The notes beneath the pieces were generated by a model, which worked only from the letters and a program-made list of their open reading frames with translations, did no database searches and was not told the origin of the DNA. The position numbers were made by a program, and so were the translations under genes. Of a stretch of 64,000 nucleotides of DNA, positions 34,371 to 46,500 are shown piece by piece. Within the stretch, counting starts at the first letter, position 1, and every line of letters starts with the position of its first letter. The DNA is from Proteles cristata cristata (lineage: Eukaryota > Chordata > Mammalia > Carnivora > Hyaenidae), in contig JAESUZ010000138.1 in assembly GCA_017311185.1 (NCBI GenBank), positions 21,588-85,587 of the forward strand. Direction: 5' to 3'.

Positions 34371-35270
34371 AAAACTTCTTCAAACTCAACATCTCAAAAC
34401 CAAATAATCCGGTTAAGATATGGGCAGAAGACATGAACAGACATTTTCCAAAGGTGACATCCAGATGGATAACAGACACATGAAAACATGTTCAACATCA
34501 CTCAGCATCAGGGGAACAGAAATCAAAACCCCGATGAGCTATCACCTCACACCTGTTAGAATGGCTAAAATTAACAGCACAAAAAGCAACAGGTGTTGAT
34601 AAGAATGCAGAGAAAGGGGAGGCCTCTTGCACTGCTGGGGCGAATGCAAACCGGTGGGGCTGCTGTGGAGAACAGTACGGAGGCTCCTCAAAAAGTTAAA
34701 AATAGAACTCCCCTACGACCCAGCAATTGCACTACTAGGTATTTAACTGAAGGATACAAAAATACAGATTCAAAGGGACACGTGCACCCCGGTGTTTATA
34801 GCAGCACTATCAAAAATAGCCAAACTATGGAAAGAGCCCAAATGTCCATCAACTGATGAATGGATAAAGAAGATGTGGTACATATATATGATGGATTATT
34901 ACTCAGCCGTCAAAAAGAACGAAATCTTGCGATTTGTGGTGATATGGATGGAGCTAGAAGGTTATGCTGAGCAAAATAAATCAGAGAAAGACAAATACCA
35001 TGTGATTTCACTCATGTGGAATTTAAGAAACAAAACCAAAGAACGTATGGTGGGGGGAGTGAGAGGGAAACAAACCATAATAGACTCTTAAAGATAGAGA
35101 AGAAACTAAGGGTTGATGGAGGAATGGTAGGTGGGGGATGGGCTACATGGGTGCTGGGATGAGCACTGGGTGTTCTATGTAAGTGATGAATCACTGAATT
35201 CTACTCCTGAAACCAATATTACACTGTATGTCTACTAACTAGAACTGAAATAAAAATGTAACCAAAACAA
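34371..35270 (+). mobile_element. Second LINE-1 3' end, head to tail with the first
   Basis: ORF2 C-terminal coding remnants at 34593-35091 (MFIAALSKIAKLWKEPKCPS, MWYIYMMDYYSAVKKNEIL) and a 3' UTR ending 'cactgtatgtctactaacta'. It differs from the first copy's 3' UTR, so it is another subfamily. Frameshifts and stops make it inactive. Confidence 0.85.
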
Positions 35271-35279
35271 ATACACATA

Positions 35280-36420
35280 CACACACACACACTTTTAAAT
35301 TTCTTGTGAAAAAATAAGGACATTTTAACCTGAAAAAAAGTTCACAATATTCTACTGCCAGTCCTACTCACAGGGTCTCTGCAACCCACCTTTCTGACCT
35401 GGGCTGCACAACCCTCTGACTTGGCCAATGAAACAGATGCTGCTGAGCCCAGCTGTGTCCCCTCACCCTTACCCCCCTCACCACCCCTACCCCCTGTGAT
35501 GCAGCAGCCCAACTTCCAACTGCCAGCACCTGCGCCTTTGTCTGCGTGCTCTCTCTGGAGCAATCCAAACTGTCCCTATGCTGGCAAATGCCACCTCCTC
35601 TAAGAAGCCTACCTTGATTGCTGGTGCCTGCTCAACTCTGCTTCCTGGATCTGGCTTTCTTCAGCACTGTGTAGACTCTGCTTTGGACACATGGCACAGT
35701 CCTTCTGGTATTACAAGTACCACTTCACATGTCCAAGCTTTAGCTTATATGGACTGGACCTCCCTCCCTCCCCGACTTATGCCACCAAAAGTTTTGGGTT
35801 CAAATTCTGGCTGTCTCACTTAACACCTATGTCACCTGAGGCAAGTTATCTAACTTCTCTGAGCTTCAGTTTCCTCATCTGTATATCATGGATGATACTA
35901 GAACCTTATCTCATGCTTGTTTCAAGAAATAAAGGGGATGAGAGAAACTATTTGACAAGATGCTGGGTACCTAGTGAGGGAAGGAGACAGCTGTGTCCCC
36001 ATAACTGGGAACTACTATATGGCCTTCCCAGCCCCTAGCCTCCTTCTGGGATTGCCTCTCCACCTCTTCAGGGGAGCTGGCCACACCTGTCCAGCTGACC
36101 CTAGAAGAGGGCGTTTCTCATGCCTCCCACTCCTTGTCCATAGATGATCAGTGGAGGAGTGAGCCCATGCTCAAAGTTGGGGGAGAATTCTTCCCTGGGA
36201 TTCTTCAAATTGGAGCTGGGAGAGGTTCAGCACCTCCTGTCGGAAATGCTGTGGGACATGAGGGAGAGCCATGTGCCTGAGATGTCGAGGAGGGTCAGAG
36301 AAACTCTGGTCAGAGGGAGATGAGAGAATTTGTGACAGTGTTTGAGTCCTGGGTTCCACTGGTCCCCAGGGGTCTCATGCTTGTCCTTTGATTGAGAGAT
36401 ATTCCAAATCCTTCCCACAA
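35280..36420. other. Intergenic; MIR at 35785-35960
   Basis: A clear reversed MIR ('gggttcaaattctggctgtc', 'cttcagtttcctcatctgta'). L2-like phrases occur at 35550-35680. No gene. Confidence 0.55.
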
Positions 36421-37300
36421 ATCTCCCCACCCCCATTTTTTTTTTTTTTTTTGCCTTCAATGATTTAAGCTGGGTCTGTCATGTGCTCCCCATCGAGTCC
36501 CGGCCAATGTAGAGGTCCCAGGAAATCATCTTTCCTTCATCTGCTGGTGACAGAAGGCACAGGGCTTCCTGGATGGAGAAGAGGAGGGGAAGGGGCCTTT
36601 GAGCCTCTCCTAAGGGTGCTTCCTGTTTTCTTTCCCCACAAACAATATAATGGAAAGAAATTGCAGCCCCGAAGAGGGTAATTAGTGATCAAGAACTTCC
36701 TAGTGCCAGAAGCATGAGGCTTGTAGAAGCTGGGAGTGGTTATAGCCACGAGATGCTCAAGTTAGTTGAGGGCTGGGTGGGAGGGGAGTTGGTTGCCTTT
36801 TGGAACCCTGAGGCCTCAGGTGGGGCTCGACTGCCTCTTTCTAACCCCTGTCTACATCCAGGGGGTTGGGAGGTGGGGTGGGGGTACTCCTAGAAGGTGA
36901 GGGGGCAGGCAGGGGGGCCTCCATAGAGCCAGCTGAGGTGTGGGGGCTGCTGGCTTCCTGTCTGATTGGGTATCGTTTTACTCCATTCTTCAGACTGCTC
37001 AAGGAAAATTGCTTCCCTAATTGGCTCTTCTTTCAAACAAGCTGTAATGAGGCTAAGCTTCATTCCAAGGGTGCTTAACCACCCTCTGGCATCACTGGAT
37101 GCCATCTGTGGCTCCTGTCATAGTCACTGATGGCCTCACAGGGGGCTGGGGGGCCAGGGAGGGACATCCAGGAGTCTCGCCCTGCACTGGTCTCAGCTGC
37201 CCAGAGAGCTACTCTGAGCCTGAGGAAGTGCAGGGAACAGGGAGCCTTGCCCTCAGGGGCTCTCAGTCTGAAGCCTCCAGCATTACTAGGAAATAACTAC
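36420..37300. other. Intergenic unique sequence
   Basis: No gene. 36945-37075 is a repeat-free stretch with 'ccctaattggctcttctttc' and 'acaagctgtaatgaggctaa' that may be conserved. Confidence 0.4.
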
Positions 37301-37304
37301 TCCT

Positions 37305-37700
37305 TCCCTGGTTCATTCATCTCATCAACAAATACTTAGTGAGCATCTATCTGTCATCCTCTGTTTCCAGCACTGGACTGGAGACAAAGCTGTGAATAAA
37401 AAGAATGGACAGAAGTCCTTGCTTTCTGGGAGCTCACAGTTCAGGAGGAAGGAACCACCACCCACCTCCCCCAACCCCAGCCCCCAGCTTCTAGTCTGGA
37501 CATTAGACAGGGGCTGCCTTGCAGGAGAGGCTGGCTGTAGTAAACAGGATAAAGCTAAGCTCCTACAACAGAGAATCCAAAGTGTAAATAAGAGGATTAG
37601 AACTTTCTCAGTGATTCTATCTAGGGTGATGAGCTGCCCTCACCACCGAAAAGCAGAGACTGGCTCCTTCTATTCCTAAGAATAACAGCTCCACTGTCTT
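37305..37700 (-). repeat. L2 fragment, reverse
   Basis: 'ttcattcatctcatcaacaa', 'tttccagcactggactggag' and 'gctttctgggagctcacagt' read as reversed L2 3' end. Confidence 0.7.
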
Positions 37701-38039
37701 TATAGGCTCTGGCCTGGCGTGGACTCCACCACTTCCTCCCGCATCCCATTGGTGAGAGATTGGCCATGTGACCCACCTTGCTGCAGAGGAGGCTGGGAAA
37801 CAAGGTGCAGCTGGGCAGCCATGTGCTGCTGAGCCACGATGGGATCCCCATGATGAAGGGAGAATGGGTTTGGGTTGTCAGTTAGCAATCAACTCTGGTG
37901 CGAGACTTCATTTTCCCCATGACTCAACGAGGCAATTGGCGCCTAGATCCAAGAAACCTGTCTCCTACATCCATCCCCCACGCCTGACACCACACTGGGC
38001 ACCCAGAATACCTCTCAGTTCCATATGTTGATTCAGAAA

Positions 38040-38930
38040 TTAAAAGTTGGTATTATCAGGTATTATCTACTGATGTGTAACAAACTCAATGACTTAAAAC
38101 AAGAACCGTTATATTCACTCCCAATCCTGGGCGTCAGCAATTTGGGCTGGGCTCTTGCCTGGGACCCCTCGTGTGGCCACAGTCAGGATAGTTTAAGATG
38201 AATTCACTTACATGTTTGGAGGTCAGTGCCGGCTGTCGGCTGGACTTCATGTCTGCAGGATCTTAGGAGGTTAGCTCATTCCTCCACACAGAGTCTCCGG
38301 CACTGAGAACGTGCAAACGGAAGTTGTAATGCCCCTGAGGTCTAGGCTTGGCAATCACTTCCATCGTATTCTGCTGGTGAAAGGCAGCCCAGATTTTTGA
38401 GTGCCAGGAAGTAGACTCCATCTCTTGGTGGGAAGAGTTGCAGAGAACCTCCAACATTTAAAATCTACCGCCGCATTCTGGTTATCTCTCACTGTACAAC
38501 AAACCACCCCCAAACTTAGTGGCCTAACTCAATGAGAACCTATCTTTTGTTCACAAATCTTTAACTTGGGCAGGGTTTGGTGAAGACAGGTCATCTCTCC
38601 ACCCAGCACCAGCCGGAATGGCGTGAAGGGTGTGGGGGCTGAAGTGACCAGACTCACTCGTGTGTCTGGGAGCCAATGTCATCTATCAGCTGAGACCACC
38701 TATAGGACCACCATCCAGAACACGCTTCGTGGGGTCCATCCATGTGGCCTGTGCTCTCCCCCAGCATAGATTCCCAGGTTCCCAGGGTGAGCATCCAGAG
38801 AGACAGACCCAGGAGGAGCCGTGTCACATTCTTTTGGCAGAGGCAGTCACAAAACCGCCTGATTTCAGCAAGAGAGAAAAGAGATCCACCTTTTGAGGAG
38901 GGATGGCCAGGTTCTGGAAGGACTAATATA
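38040..38930 (+). repeat. Two adjacent copies of one old repeat
   Basis: Copy one starts 'ttatctactgatgtgtaaca' (about 38055) and copy two 'ttatctctcactgtacaaca' (about 38480). Each then runs through '...cttaaaaca/ctaactca', 'ggg...ctgggctc', 'catgtggcctg' and similar words. Same family as 45970-46500. Confidence 0.6.
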
Positions 38931-39600
38931 GGACCAAGAATATTACTGAGGCCAATTTTGGAAAACACAGTCTACCACATACTCCTCAATTCTTTGTTCA
39001 CCCGTTTATCAAACTCCTGTGGCATCCTTGCTGCGTGCCAAGTACGGGGTGAGAACCATTCACACGGATTCTCTGCTTCCAAAGGAAATAAGCCAGCTGA
39101 CTACCCTGAGGGCGCGAGACTGACAGCCTTTCTTCAGAGGCGTCAGAAGGGGGCCCCAGGGGGAGCTGCTGGTACCCTGCCCATCACACCCAAGAACAAA
39201 AAGAATGAACATTTCAGCAGGCAGGCTTCTCATGAGAACCTAAGAAGGATGTTTCCAAGCAAGGATTTGTTTTGAGGGTCAGGCCTTCCCTTGCCATTGT
39301 CACTCTTCTGCCTTCTTCCTATATGCTTGGGCTCAGAAGACATTGGGGGAAGGGGGAGAGGGGGCCAACTCATGGCCCACCAAGTGTAATGTCATTGGTG
39401 CTCTTTGCTTTTCAGTATGGGTGCATGTCTGGGCAGAGCAGGTGCTCACAAAAGTTTGCTGGAATTGAATGTCTAGACTTACGCTATCCTCCTACTAGAC
39501 CGTGAGCCGCCTGAAATCTGGGGCCTTGGCACCTGGCACAGTGCTTTCCACACAGTATGTATTTACACATGTTTGATGAATGCATTTGATGAATGAATGA
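38930..39600. other. Intergenic; L2 3' end at about 39480-39600
   Basis: 'cttggcacctggcacagtgc' to the TGAATGAATGA end of an L2. No gene. Confidence 0.6.
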
Positions 39601-39602
39601 GA

Positions 39603-39658
39603 GAGAACAGATATGGGATGCAATTGGCAATTGGCAATTGCATCCCATGTCTGTTCTC
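39603..39658. repeat. Inverted repeat: 24-base stem, 8-base loop
   Basis: Left arm 39603-39626 and right arm 39635-39658 are complementary over 24 bases with a single mismatch (a G-U pair as plus-strand RNA). The loop gcaattgg shares sequence with the stem. It abuts the L2 end on the left and a TA/TATC microsatellite on the right. Confidence 0.93.
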
Positions 39659-39667
39659 ACTTTCTTT

Positions 39668-39861
39668 AGATATATATATCATATGTCTATCTATATCTAT
39701 ATTTATCTATATATCTTTATGTCTATCTATCTATACCTATCTATATCCATATATATATATATATAACTATCTATATGTCTATATCTATATATCTTTTGCT
39801 CATGAATCACATATATATATATGTAAATGTACAGCTAGACACACACACACACACACACATA
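39668..39861. repeat. (TATC)n / (TA)n / (CA)n compound microsatellite
   Basis: TATCTA and TATA units to about 39830, then ten or so CA units at 39841-39861. Confidence 0.93.
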
Positions 39862-40543
39862 CATATTAATATATAGCTAGACACATTGCAACCTAGAATA
39901 AAGCATGCATTTTCCAGCCTCTTTTGTAGCCAGGAGTGGCCATATAACTAAGTTCTTCTGGCCAATGAGAACAAAAGGGGAAGGTATGTAACCTCTAGAC
40001 TGTATCTTTAAAAAAAGGAACCAGCCCTCTCTTGCCTTTCCCCTTTCCACCCTGCTGAAATGTGAGGTGGTGGGGACATCTTGGAGCATGTGGACAAGAA
40101 AATGGCCCAGGGGTGGTGAAGCAACAAGCCAGAAGGATCCTGGGTCCCTGACATCTTGATACTGCCATCCTAGCCCTTGACCGCTTATATTCAGACTGTT
40201 ATGTGAGAAAGAAATTTCTATTTAACTTAGCAACTGTTATGTGGGGTTTCTGTTAGAGTATCTGAACCTCTCTTCTACCAATTCAGCAAGAAGGTGAATA
40301 CATACATGCATGAGTAAATTCAGGAGTAGGTGAGCGATCAATTGAGTCGATGTCTAATATGTTGCTGTTACAGTGACAGCAAAAATCTCCCATAATACCT
40401 CACCAAAAGCATTAACTGTTTCTATGGCATTTATTTATTTGATGAGAAGTGTGGAGTGGTGGTTTCAGCCTTGATAGCAGTCATCAGGGACCCCAGACTC
40501 ATTCCACCATTTTTGCTTCCCCACCTTCAGAGTGCTGTTTTTA
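39862..40543. other. Intergenic; no gene recognised
   Basis: Possibly old-repeat derived ('caacctagaataaagcatgc', 'tgagaacaaaaggggaaggt'), no clear family. Confidence 0.4.
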
Positions 40544-40766
40544 CTCTTTTTTTTTTTTAATTTTTTTATTTATTTCTTTCTATGAGAGAGAGACAGCGTG
40601 AGCAGGGGAGGGTCAGAGAGAGAGGGAGTCACAGACTGAAACAGGCTCCAGGCTCTGAGCTGGCAGTCAGCACAGAGCCCGACGCGGGGCTCGAACCCAC
40701 GAACCGCGAGATCATGACCTAAGCGAAAGTCGGACGCTTAACCGACTAAGCCACCCAGGCGCCCCA
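40544..40766 (-). mobile_element. Young-type feline SINE, reverse
   Basis: Carries the GAGCTGGCAGTCAGCACAG and CCTAAGCGAAAGTCGGACG marks. Perfect 16-base duplication cagagtgctgttttta at 40528-40543 and 40767-40782. It is the last SINE before MDGA1. Confidence 0.97.
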
Positions 40767-40789
40767 CAGAGTGCTGTTTTTATTCTTGC

Positions 40790-42420
40790 GCCTGGTGCCT
40801 CATGGTCACAAAATCACTACCACTATTCTAGCCATCACAACCTCACATAAGCATGCCCATGGGCAGGAAACAGAAGAGGGGCAGAGTGGTAAGGTAGGAT
40901 TATCCTCCCGAGTTTCCTTCTTTCAACAGGAGGGAAAACTTTCCCAAAAGCCCTCAGCAGACTTTCTCTTATATCTTATTGGTCAAAACTGGGTCTCATG
41001 GGCCAACTCTAGCTTCAAGAGAGGCTGAGAAATGAGTGCCTCAGTTTCCCAAGCTGTATAGTGGGAGAGGGACGAAAAAGAAGGGAGTAATTGTGGCATT
41101 AGTAACCAACAGTGTCTGTCACAGTGACTAAATGGGTGAGTGAATAAATGAATGACCAAACACTCTATGGTAAAAATCTAAACATATCCTCTCCAGCCCT
41201 GGTAGCTGGGAGAACTCTCGGGGTCAGGATCCAGGAAGGGATAGGCAGACAATGAAGGGAGAGGGATGGTCATTCTCCTGGGGCTTAGAGGCAAGGAGAT
41301 CAGAGTCCCTGGGGTCAGGGTGGGTGGTGAGAGTGGACTGATACAGGATGCACGGGGTACCAGGAAACTGGACAGGGGTGACTGCTGGGCAATAGCAGAG
41401 AAAGAAATCCGCCTTGGCCTGCAGATGATGTGATTTTTAGAAAAGGGAACAGGGTTCAGTCAAGGCTAAGAACCTAGACAGGGCCTGTGAGGATGGGTAA
41501 CGGTGCTGGGTCCCAACTGTGGGCAGTGGCCTTCAGATTAAATGGTGTTACAGGCCTCCATCTTGGCTGCCCCAAAGATACAAACCAAAAATGATTTTGG
41601 CTATTAGTGGTGGTTCTTTATAACCAATCCTTTATCCTAATAGCAAGTAAAACACAGAGCACGAAAGTGGGAGCTCAAGGTCCCTAAGGAAACCATTCAA
41701 CCCAAATTCCTTCCATTTTGCCCATACATAGAACAAAAGAAAGTCCCAGAACCTAGACTCCGGGACCTCAGTGTCTGCCCTTCCCATGGGATGTTACGCT
41801 ATTTCTCATGATAGAGCCAGGCCTCCATGGGGTGACTCAAGGTAGACAGCCTGGAGTTCCCCAGCCCATTCTGGAACACTGGGGGTGCAGAACTGAACCC
41901 CCATTCCATTCTGCCAGGGCCTCCCCCAGCCCTGTCACACAGGATGCAGAGGGTTGGGTGGGAATAATAGTCGGCCAACAGGGAATGACCTACCTGCTGA
42001 GTTCCTGGTCACTGGTACAGTTCAAGCCATCTGGCAGATACTGTGGGGAGGACTTGGCCGGCCATTGGAGAAGGTGGCCAGAGGTCCTCTTCCGGGTTGA
42101 AACGCTTGGTGACATCTCCAGGCTGATTCAGTTCTCGTTAACCCGAAGAGGCCGGGCCCTGCTCAGATCTGGAGGCAACAGACACCTCTGCCAGCCCTGG
42201 AGGCTGTTCCCATGAGGACAGGTAGGTATGAGACATCCATGGAGGCCTCTAAAGGTGTGGCCCTGTGCTAAGCAGGCCCCAGGGACAGGGGGGCAGTCCG
42301 GGCCAGCAGAAGAGGGGGCACCAATTCCTCAGAGCAGGTCCGGGATCTGAACTGAGAGAAGAGACCTGGACCCCCACCACCCACCCACCCCACGATCACC
42401 ACTCCACAGGCCCCGCGTCA
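40790..42420. other. Intergenic; old repeat then unique sequence
   Basis: 40790-41030 resembles the old repeat at 28850-29150 ('aactttcccaaaagccctca', 'cttattggtcaaaactgggt'). The rest shows nothing I recognise. Confidence 0.4.
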
Positions 42421-43830
42421 CTAGGATGCAGCACACACCTCCTCCCAGAGTCCCCAGGGGAATCGCATCTAGAAACTTTGCTCTTCAAATTTTAGACAAA
42501 GAAAAGGGCTTTGAATTCCCATCAAAGAGGGAGAGGCAAGGGAGACTTTCTACCCCCACAGCACCTCATCTTGTTCCTATCTCTGGACTCGGCAAAGGGA
42601 GCAAAGGGACATCTCTGAGACCCCACCTCCGACCATCTCCACCTTCACTCCAGGAGAGGATGTCTGGAGGGGTGGGGGGCGGGCAGCGGGCAGAGACCCT
42701 CTGGGAACCTTCTGGATTTACTGGGCTGCCCCCCTCCCCGCCCAGATTGAACAGGACTTTCCCGATGCCTCTGGGAGCTATGGAGAGTGGAACCTTCCTG
42801 CCCATCCTAGTAGCTGCCACCCCCCACCATCCAGGCCGGCTTGCAGCCTCCCAGGGCCCGCCAGCCATTCTCTGCAGACGGTGGGTCTCTCCTGCTCTGT
42901 GTTTGGCTCAGCCTCGGGTGATCCTGACACCCACCCGACGCTGCCAAGACCCCTCTCCCTATGGACTCAGCCAGCCCCCAGCAGTCCCGCTCATCTCCCA
43001 GGCCTGCGCTGCTGGCGCTCAGCAGGCTGCCCGCCCCCACCCCCACCCCGGGCGCGGAGCCAGGCGCCCCCTTCCCCATCGCGGTCCCTCAGCCGCCACG
43101 GTCGCGCTCTGCGCCCACACCCGCCGCCCTGCCGCCGGGCGCCTGGCCAGGACTCTCAGGGCTCCGGCAGCGCTCGCTCGTTCCTGCCACCTGTCCGCCT
43201 CTTGGCGGGGGTGGGGCCCAATTCAGGGACTGGGGTGTGGGGAGACGAGATCGACCAGCTTTTCCTGGTGGCCCCAGTGCTGGGGAGCAGGATGGAGACA
43301 GACAAAGGCTCAGTCCCACAAACAGAAACAGGGCTATGTTGCTGGGGTTTCCATTTCTTTTGGGGGGGGGTCCCCTTTCTCTGCATTGCTTTGGAAAACC
43401 TCAGCCCCTCATTTCATGAAATCCCAGGGCTGAAAGAATGTTCAAGTTCAAACCTTCCACCCCTCCCCCATTTCACAGGGAAACTGAGGCCCAGATGGGG
43501 CTGCTTATTCCAGGTCACAAGCCAGAATTTGGGCCCAGGCACTCTCCTTAGGGTGCTCTTTCCAGTGGGCTCCATCTCTGTCTTTCCACCTCTCCTCATC
43601 CCTTCTCCCTGCCGCTCACCAGTGGAAGGAGCGATCAGCAGAGGCCTGGAGGCTTCTAATCATGAGTCTGAGTTTCCAAGGGGGTCCGTCTGCCTGGTAG
43701 GGGCAGAGGGTTGCGAGGAGTCTGAAAAGGGCCCAACCACAGATCTAGCCCCTCCCCCGCAGGCACTCACGTGGCTGCTGAAGACAGCCCTCCCACTTGC
43801 CGCTATCTGACACCTTCGCTCACACACTCA
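42420..43830. other. GC-rich intergenic stretch with long overlapping ORFs, probably non-coding
   Basis: Two plus-strand ORFs of 335 and 309 codons (from 42426 and 42881) overlap in different frames. Neither has a domain or signal peptide; both are rich in P, R, S and A, as expected from stop-poor GC-rich DNA. A forward MIR scrap lies at about 43450-43560. Confidence 0.5.
43040..43215. promoter_or_regulatory. Small CpG-rich patch
   Basis: I count about 22 CpG dinucleotides in roughly 165 bases (from CCCGGGCGCGGAGCC to CTCTTGGCGGGGG), against a CpG-poor background. It may be a small CpG island marking a promoter, enhancer or unannotated RNA start. Confidence 0.45.
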
Positions 43831-45970
43831 CCTTGGCTGGAGTGAGGCCTCATTAAAATCATGAGAGGGAGGGAGACGCCAGTGCTGGGCAGGGCCTGCC
43901 AATGACACAGGTGTCCCAAAGAGGGCATGCACGGACATGCACACGAATGCAAGCACCCATGCACGCTCGCACCCCTCCCCGCACGCACAGATGTCGCGCA
44001 CATCTCAAATGTTAGTATTTGTTGCCAGAAGTCGTGTTATTCTCCTTGGGATTTCTCTTCCTCACGACTTGGCTTGATATCCCCACCTCCTCAACCCTAG
44101 TCAACACAACACAACCCTCCTTCTTCCTTCCAATTGTCTGAGTACTTGTATTTGAATAAATCAGCAGGAAAAGATTTCAAGGCCTAAGTTCAAAGCCCTT
44201 TCCCCATCTCTGTGATGTATGGTTATAAAAATAATGCTAAGAACAGAAAGTGACCTTTAATTCTAATCTGTAGTCCTTGATGACTTCTGGCTTTTCTTTT
44301 CTTGAGAAAATAGATTTTTTTCCTGGTTATTAAAAATAATACCTGTTCATATAAAAATATTCAGGCAATACAGAAAAATCTAAAAATGTGAGTCAGAAGC
44401 ATCTGAAATTTCATCACTGAAATAACGACAGATAATCCAGTGAATATTCTTCTAGACTTCAAAAAATGCACACACTTATACACACAGATATTTTTATATA
44501 AAAAAATGAAATAGTACTAGGCATATTTTTTCCCTTATCTGCCCTTCTGTCTCAGCAATATATTATGGACATCTCTAAATGGCAGCAGAGACACCCACTG
44601 TGTGGACATTTGGCACCCTCGGCCTCTCTGACTCATGTTTCACTCTTCTTCTCACTGCCTGGCAGAGGAGATTTGACTGGTGGGTGGTTTTGGGGGGGTA
44701 TGGGGGTGGGAGCACTGAGAGCAGGATTCCACTTAGGGCAGCATGTGTAGACGGAATGAGGCCTCACAAAGTGCTGAGTCCACTCAGCAGAGCTTTGGTT
44801 GGGTCTCATGGGGCCTGAGGGAAATGGAAGACTCGAAACATTTGTAAAGACCAAAAACTGCTAAAGAGACAGGGTGACGGATTCAGTGGTAAGATTTGCA
44901 TTTGGGGGGCTTGCCAAGTTGACCTCAGAGCAGGGAGACATGCTGGGTGCTGACAGGGCCTCCTGCTCTGGAAAGATGAGTCTAGGAGCAGGGGTTTGGG
45001 AAGCGGTATGAAGAGATGCTTCCACTCAGGGTCAGGGTGACTTCAAGGAGCAGAGTTTCGACTTTTTTCTTGGATTTATTTATACCCAACCTCTTTCTAA
45101 AAAGGTGTTATAGTAGCTTTCCACAAAGGACATATGCAAAAAGGTCAGGCAGCTAGAAATAGAAAGTCAGGACCAGGAACAATTTCCATCTGAAGTGGAG
45201 GGCTGCCCGGAAGGGGGCCCTGCTTCTCCCAACGTCTGGGGATGAGCTGGTGAGAAAAGCAGAACAACCCCAAATGGGGAGGAAGAGGAGGAGGGAAGCT
45301 GGTTGACATGAATGGACACAATACCCTGGACACAAACCTCTAGCTTTGTCTCCAGGTTCTCCCCCTCCCTAAGTTTATGAGCTTGGGTAGCCACAGCATC
45401 TTTCTGAGCCTCAGTTTCCTCATCTCTAAACATAAAAATAAATAGATCTGCCTTATCATAAGTTTAATGCAAGACACTGTTGTTGTAAGTTACCTGAGCT
45501 ACCTGTATAGTTTACACTAGGACCTGCCCTTGGATGGGGTCACTTTCCGGGTGCACACACTGCACAACTAGGAACAGATGGTCATCAGAGGAGAGATGAC
45601 AGAGGGGAGAACCAAGAAGGTACATTTATGGTGCCTGCCTCCCTTTTGTTCCAAAAGGGACCAACTCTCAGCCTTTCTAGAAGCAGCAGGAGGTAGGCAG
45701 CCATGATTCCTCCTACCCAGCTGATTGGATCAGGACAGACCCCAGGGTGGCCAGTGAACTGGTTGCCCAATGATGCATGTATGACTAAGCACAAAATGGT
45801 GGGCCGGTCTAACTGGCCCTTTCTCTAGAGAGGCTGAGTCAGTGAACAGGGATGATGGGAGCTGCCATTGGAAAGCTGTGAAGGACGGTCGGAGCTGGAG
45901 AGGCTAATGTGTCGGGAGAGGAACGATGTGGGGCAGAAAGCGAAGACAGGAAAGCGGCTGCGTCACGCCA
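43830..45970. other. Intergenic; old L1-like piece at 44300-44570, no gene
   Basis: 44300-44570 ('ggcaatacagaaaaatctaa', 'cttctagacttcaaaaaatg', 'atattatggacatctctaaa') is an old L1-like repeat. A reversed MIR lies near 45390-45450. Confidence 0.45.
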
Positions 45971-46500
45971 GGGTGCTTATCTATTGCTGTTGTAGCAAAC
46001 TACCCCAGCCTCAGGGACTTTAAATAATAATTGTTTTATTTATATCCCTTGACTTTGTGAGTCAGGAATCTGGGCAAAGCTTGGCTGGACGAGTCTTCTG
46101 TTTCATGTGGCATTGGCAAAGGTATTCAGCTGGTGGAAGGGCCATTCTGAATGGTCGGAGGCAGCTCTGCTCCCATAGCTGGTGCTTTGAGGGGACATAG
46201 GGATGGCTGGAAGTCTGAGCTTCACTGAGGTGGTCAACTGGAGCCCTTCATGTGGCCTCTCCAGCATGTCGGTCTCAGGGGAGTTGGACATCGTATGTGG
46301 TAGTTCAGGGCTCCCAGAGAGAATGTCCTAAGGGGACTTAGCTGAAACTTCAAGGCATCTTCATCTCAGAATGTCATATTCTACTGGCCAAATAAGTCAC
46401 TAAGACTAATCCAGATTCAAGAAGAAGGGAAATAGACTTCCCCTTTATAGTCAGGATAACAAAGGATCTGTGGCCATTGTTACAGGCGAAGGGTCATAAA
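45970..46500 (+). repeat. Old repeat (same family as 38040-38930)
   Basis: 'cttatctattgctgttgtag', 'caaactaccccagcctcagg', 'gactttgtgagtcaggaatc', 'ctggtggaagggcc'. Confidence 0.65.

Noticed and set aside
34593..35091. LINE-1 ORF2 as a working gene
   Set aside because: Only the C-terminal end is present, broken by frameshifts; no endonuclease or RT domain in frame.
38742..39275. 177-codon plus-strand ORF
   Set aside because: Overlaps an old repeat and shows no domain.
42426..43433. 335-codon plus-strand ORF (and an overlapping 309-codon ORF from 42881)
   Set aside because: No domain, no plausible splice context, composition-driven residues (P, R, S, A), and two frames open at once in GC-rich DNA. 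Kept only as a CpG-rich patch.
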